From assembly GCA_947167315.1 (NCBI GenBank), contig CAMVHP010000039.1:1-8899 (forward strand): a stretch of DNA of 8,899 nucleotides, given 5' to 3'. The stretch is from RGIG8782 sp017475895 (GTDB taxonomy: Bacteria > Pseudomonadota > Alphaproteobacteria > Rickettsiales > UBA1997). Below, one piece after another: positions 5,890-8,899 of this stretch. The stretch's first letter is position 1. Every line of letters begins with the position of its first letter. The position numbers and the translations under genes are program-made. Under the pieces are notes generated by a model. The model saw nothing but the letters and a program-made list of their open reading frames with translations, made no database searches and was not told the DNA's origin.

Positions 5890-7116
5890 TTATATTACCA
5901 CTTCAACAATTTCTCCAACTTTATCATCAAAATTTTCCGGTAGATTAATTTGTAAATAGTTTTCCAGTCTACCTTTTCTGTTACCTTCAACCAAAACCTT
6001 CTGCACCGTTCCCTTAAGTTTATTTTTTAGGATATTTAAATTTTTTCCCGCTTCGTTTCGCAATTCCTTTGCCCTTCGTTTCTTTGTTTGTTTATTAATC
6101 TGTGGCATAAGAGCTGCCTTTGTTTCTGGTCTAATGGAATATGGAAATATGTGACCGTATGTTATGGGTAATTCTTTAATTATTTTTATTGAATTATTGT
6201 GCATTTCCTCCGTTTCTGTGGGAAAACCGGCAATTAAATCCGCTCCAATCACAACTTCAGGTCTTACATTTAAAATACTATTACACTTTTCAAAAACCTG
6301 TTCTCTTGTGTGTCTTCGTAACATCCTTTTTAGTATTATGTTATCCCCAGACTGTAAACTTAAGTGTATGTGTGACATCAGTCTCTTTTCATATTTTAAC
6401 ACTTCGTCGAGATCATCATTTAAATCGGCAATGTCAACGGAAGATATTCTCAGTCTTTCAACAGATTTTTCTTTAATTATTTTTTTTATGAGTTTTCCAA
6501 GATTTATATTTTCATCCAACCTTTTACCATAATCGGTAATATCTATACCAGTTAAAACAATTTCTCTATAACCATTATCCACAAGTCTTTTTATTTGCTC
6601 CACAATCAGTTTTGACGGTGTAGAAACACTATACCCCCTAGCTAATCTAGTCAAACAAAAAGTACATCTATTATCGCAACCGTTCTGTATCTGTATGAAA
6701 GCTCTAGCCCTATTTTCAAAACCCGTTATTATCTCAGTTGATGATTTATTGTTTTTAAACACATCATCAACCACTACGTTACATTTTTTTATATTTGTAT
6801 AGCTTCCCAGTTCCAACTTTTTATTATTACCTATCACAAAATCAACTTCCGGCATATTTATGTAAGTATCACCATTCACCTGAACGGCACAACCCACAAC
6901 ACCTATAATAACGTTGTTTCCTTGTTCTTTTTTTACTTTTCTTATATTCTGTTGCAGTTGTCTTTCTGCTTCTTTTGTGACAGCACAGCTATTAAATATG
7001 ACAATATTCTTGTCGTCCGCTATGGTTATATTATTCGATGTTAATATCTCCCTTATAACTTCACTTTCATAGCTGTTCAGTCTGCAACCAAACGTTATAA
7101 TTTCAATATTACTCAC
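5890..7116 (-). CDS. mtaB: tRNA t6A37 methylthiotransferase MtaB (radical SAM)
   Basis: A 408-residue enzyme that adds a methylthio group to N6-threonylcarbamoyladenosine at position 37 of tRNAs, using S-adenosylmethionine and two [4Fe-4S] clusters. The N-terminal UPF0004 domain has cluster cysteines C11 (TFGCRLN), C44 (NSCAVT) and C76 (VGCAVQ). The radical SAM domain has C147-x3-C151-x2-C154 in NGCDNRCTFCLTRLARG. GADLIAGFPTET follows around residue 290, and the last 60 residues are consistent with a TRAM-like RNA-binding domain. The CRLN context and general pattern favour MtaB over MiaB or RimO, whose C-terminal and cluster contexts differ. The start is a GTG at 7116 that gives the family's typical beginning; there is no closer ATG. 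It lies 23 bases after ilvH, so it is probably in the same transcript. Confidence 0.88.
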   Translation of the reverse strand: MSNIEIITFGCRLNSYESEVIREILTSNNITIADDKNIVIFNSCAVTKEAERQLQQNIRKVKKEQGNNVIIGVVGCAVQVNGDTYINMPEVDFVIGNNKKLELGSYTNIKKCNVVVDDVFKNNKSSTEIITGFENRARAFIQIQNGCDNRCTFCLTRLARGYSVSTPSKLIVEQIKRLVDNGYREIVLTGIDITDYGKRLDENINLGKLIKKIIKEKSVERLRISSVDIADLNDDLDEVLKYEKRLMSHIHLSLQSGDNIILKRMLRRHTREQVFEKCNSILNVRPEVVIGADLIAGFPTETEEMHNNSIKIIKELPITYGHIFPYSIRPETKAALMPQINKQTKKRRAKELRNEAGKNLNILKNKLKGTVQKVLVEGNRKGRLENYLQINLPENFDDKVGEIVEVVI

Positions 7117-7139
7117 GTTAAACAGTTTATTTATTATAT

Positions 7140-7655
7140 TTATATAACATCTATCATATCATTTACAGCCATTGCCACCATCCCACTTCTGGCAATCTCA
7201 ACTTCTTTTGTTATGGAGTTAAGTTTCATCACAAAATCATTAACCTCCTCCTCTGCACCCTCAATCTTAAATATAATAACTTTACCTTTTGAAACCAATG
7301 TACTACCGTCAGCATCTCTAACAAGATTCATAATTTTATCTATTTTACTATTGTAGGCCGATACTTTAACCAAACACATTTCCTTTTCAATGTACTCGTC
7401 ATTGGTTTGAAAGTTTACAACTTTCACGATGTTTTCCACTTTTTCCAGCTCTTTACACATAGCATTTACATATTCTCTATTACCCTCCAAATATGCTATT
7501 GCTCTATGTATTTTATCATCCTTATCAGCGGCCGACAAAACAAGTCTTAAAATATTTAGATTGTGTTCACTAAAAAAAGTTGTTATTTTTCCTAACTGTC
7601 CTTTTATGTTTAATGTCAGAACTGACACCAGGCTTTTTTCTGTTTCGCTTCCCAT
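7140..7655 (-). CDS. ilvH: Acetolactate synthase small (regulatory) subunit
   Basis: A 171-residue protein matching IlvH/IlvN. This subunit activates the catalytic subunit IlvB/IlvI in the first step of branched-chain amino acid synthesis and confers valine feedback. An N-terminal ACT domain (about 8-80) has VLTLNIKGQLGKITTFFS and NLNILRLVL, corresponding to the family's GxLxRxxxLF...YNIxxL. The C-terminal domain begins near KEMCLVKV (91-98) and ends with the characteristic EVEIARSGMVAMAV (151-164). The frame extends to a TTG at 7664, but the ATG at 7655 is preferred. The catalytic ilvB/ilvI gene, normally directly upstream, is absent: the upstream neighbour is the DUF262-HNH gene. The N-terminus has a short extra MGSETEKS. 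Choice between the symbols ilvH and ilvN is convention only. Confidence 0.85.
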   Translation of the reverse strand: MGSETEKSLVSVLTLNIKGQLGKITTFFSEHNLNILRLVLSAADKDDKIHRAIAYLEGNREYVNAMCKELEKVENIVKVVNFQTNDEYIEKEMCLVKVSAYNSKIDKIMNLVRDADGSTLVSKGKVIIFKIEGAEEEVNDFVMKLNSITKEVEIARSGMVAMAVNDMIDVI

Positions 7656-7680
7656 TATATTCAAGAATAATTTTTTCTAA

Positions 7681-7708
7681 ATTATGTTAAATATTTTTTA
7701 AAAAACAA
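7681..7708 (-). promoter_or_regulatory. Candidate promoter of ilvH-mtaB
   Basis: On the minus strand TTGTTT (7708-7703), a 16-base spacer made largely of a T6A6 tract, and CATAAT (7686-7681), five of six to the -10 consensus. The -10 ends 25 bases before the preferred ilvH ATG at 7655, the same geometry as for lolA. The -35 is poor. It lies in the 69-base gap after the DUF262-HNH gene. Confidence 0.35.
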
Positions 7709-7724
7709 TATAAATTTTCACTAA

Positions 7725-8843
7725 TCAATAATCATTTCCTTTACTGGCATTACATTTTTTACACAAAAATTGCAAATTATCCATATCAGTTTTACCGCCT
7801 TTACTCCAAGGTATTATATGATCCGCCTCACATTCGTTAAGCCTCAGCTCTTTTCCACATTTTACACATTTACAAACATATTCACCATCTTTATTTATCT
7901 GTTTATGTTTATCAAAATATTCTCTTTTTTGTTTATCCGTAAAGGTTCGTAAATTTAGTAATTTTGATTCCTCTTCATTGCTCAACAAAAATTCATATAT
8001 ACCTTTTTTAGATCCAACTTCTTCATCCTCCATCAATTCGCCAATTCTTTCCTCTAACCTATTAGTATTATATTGATTATTTTTGTATTTGTTATAGAGT
8101 AAACCCCACTCCAAACCCTTCATTTCTCTTCTGTAAAAGGGAAAAAGTTTCGTAATCCAGTTTATAACATCTTGAAAATATTGCCACAACTCATTGGCAT
8201 CATTATCCAGTTGATGTTTTGCCATATAATCTGTAATTTGTCCCTTATCAGTTATCCAGTACAAAACCTTTTCTAAATATTCCTGTCTTATGGGACTTCC
8301 ATTTAAATAATCTTTTCCTAGATTATAGGCAACACAATTATTTTTACTAAAATGAGCCTTAGCATCATAAAGCCATTTTCCAGTATATACTGCATTTCTT
8401 AACTCTTGATTTGTTAACTCTTCACCTGCTATATTTATGGTTTCAAACCAATCCAATTTTTCCTTGTCGTTACCTTCGCACATATAAACCATAAGTTCAT
8501 AGTTTAAAATTTTTTCTTTTTCGTAGGTTGTTAAGCCACTGAAATTATGTCCTTCAAAGCTAAAAACATTGCTACAATATTGACAGATACTTATTATTCT
8601 TTGCTGACCGTCCAAAACTTCGTATTTATCGCCATTTTTCACCCAATAGATACTATTTAAAGGAAAGCCTTTTTTAACGGTATCTATGACAGCGTCTCTT
8701 TGCTTGTCTTTGTAAACAAATTCTCTTTGATATGGTGGCCTTATATCTAATTTTCCGCCGTATCCAACAACTCCGTCGTTGCCTTTGTCTTCATATCCAT
8801 TTATTAAATCCTTGATTAAAATTTTTTGTAAATTTATTTTCAT
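7725..8843 (-). CDS. DUF262 (GmrS-like) and HNH endonuclease fusion protein
   Basis: A 372-residue two-domain protein. The N-terminal DUF262 domain has YGGKLDIRPPYQREFVYKD (28-46) and VLDGQQRIISI (76-86); the DGQQR motif is the nucleotide-linked signature of this ParB/Srx-like fold, as in the GmrSD type IV restriction enzyme. The middle is helical and unrecognised. The C-terminus is an HNH nuclease: C326-x2-C329, then ADHIIPWSKGG with D341-H342, DNLQFLC with N356, and C361-x2-C364 followed by NASKG. Catalytic and zinc residues appear intact. The ATG at 8843 is preferred over a TTG at 8882 because MKINLQKILIKDL fits the usual family start. It is probably a nucleic-acid-cleaving defence protein, but no methyltransferase or other defence gene is visible downstream; the upstream side is cut off by the window. 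Confidence 0.85.
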   Translation of the reverse strand: MKINLQKILIKDLINGYEDKGNDGVVGYGGKLDIRPPYQREFVYKDKQRDAVIDTVKKGFPLNSIYWVKNGDKYEVLDGQQRIISICQYCSNVFSFEGHNFSGLTTYEKEKILNYELMVYMCEGNDKEKLDWFETINIAGEELTNQELRNAVYTGKWLYDAKAHFSKNNCVAYNLGKDYLNGSPIRQEYLEKVLYWITDKGQITDYMAKHQLDNDANELWQYFQDVINWITKLFPFYRREMKGLEWGLLYNKYKNNQYNTNRLEERIGELMEDEEVGSKKGIYEFLLSNEEESKLLNLRTFTDKQKREYFDKHKQINKDGEYVCKCVKCGKELRLNECEADHIIPWSKGGKTDMDNLQFLCKKCNASKGNDY

Positions 8844-8899
8844 TTTTTTACTTATGGTTGTTAATAAAAATACTAAATCCAAATTTTGCTAATAAAGTC

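Noticed and set aside
7725..7727. TGA as a recoded Trp codon (alternative genetic code in an AT-rich genome)
   Set aside because: The TGA ends the HNH domain at a normal family position, other tryptophans use TGG, and no gene needs TGA read through.
8844..8899. Promoter or extended N-terminus (TTG at 8882) for the DUF262-HNH gene
   Set aside because: The extra 13 residues do not fit the family start, and the best -10-like TAGTAT (8870-8875, minus) has no acceptable -35 at the right distance. Nothing firm is seen in this edge stretch.

Overview
The window is strongly AT-rich, densely coded bacterial DNA. The best fit is an alphaproteobacterium with a reduced or AT-drifted genome. The pointers are two gene-transfer-agent/phage structural genes typical of Alphaproteobacteria (an HK97-type prohead protease and a TIGR02217/DUF2460 distal tail protein), together with LolA, MtaB, IlvH/N and NadK. 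Standard stop usage holds: mostly TAA, some TAG, and one TGA that correctly ends an HNH domain, so there is no sign of TGA recoding. None of the ten visible start codons has a convincing Shine-Dalgarno sequence. No assignment below the class level is possible from sequence reading alone. No intergenic gap exceeds about 115 bases, and I see no RNA gene, insertion sequence or CRISPR array.

Layout. At the left edge (1-56, + strand) lie the last codons of ssb, ending in the diagnostic DDDIPF tail. Converging on it is a minus-strand pair: lolA (1326-1961) followed after 2 nt by a PIF1-family helicase (67-1323), driven by a good sigma70-like promoter at 1987-2014. Diverging from lolA is a plus-strand block: a zeta-toxin-like P-loop kinase with an apparently substituted catalytic Asp (2076-2945), an aminoglycoside-phosphotransferase-fold kinase (2979-3821), and then a stand-alone HK97 prohead protease (3880-4386) preceded by a long dyad. 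The protease gene overlaps tail to tail with nadK.

The right half is all minus strand. In transcription order it holds a DUF262-HNH nuclease-like protein (7725-8843), the acetolactate synthase regulatory subunit (7140-7655), the tRNA methylthiotransferase MtaB (5890-7116), the GTA-type distal tail protein (5218-5826) and NAD kinase (4376-5161). Three start codons were moved inward from a TTG to a better ATG on family grounds (DUF2460, ilvH, DUF262-HNH).

How it hangs together. Most genes are housekeeping: lipoprotein trafficking, NADP supply, tRNA modification, branched-chain amino acid regulation and ssDNA handling. Set among them are accessory genes: two kinases of unknown substrate, a defence-like nuclease, and two virion genes that stand alone on opposite sides of nadK instead of in a head-tail cluster. 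This last arrangement is the most striking feature. It looks like a dispersed, domesticated gene transfer agent and not an intact prophage.
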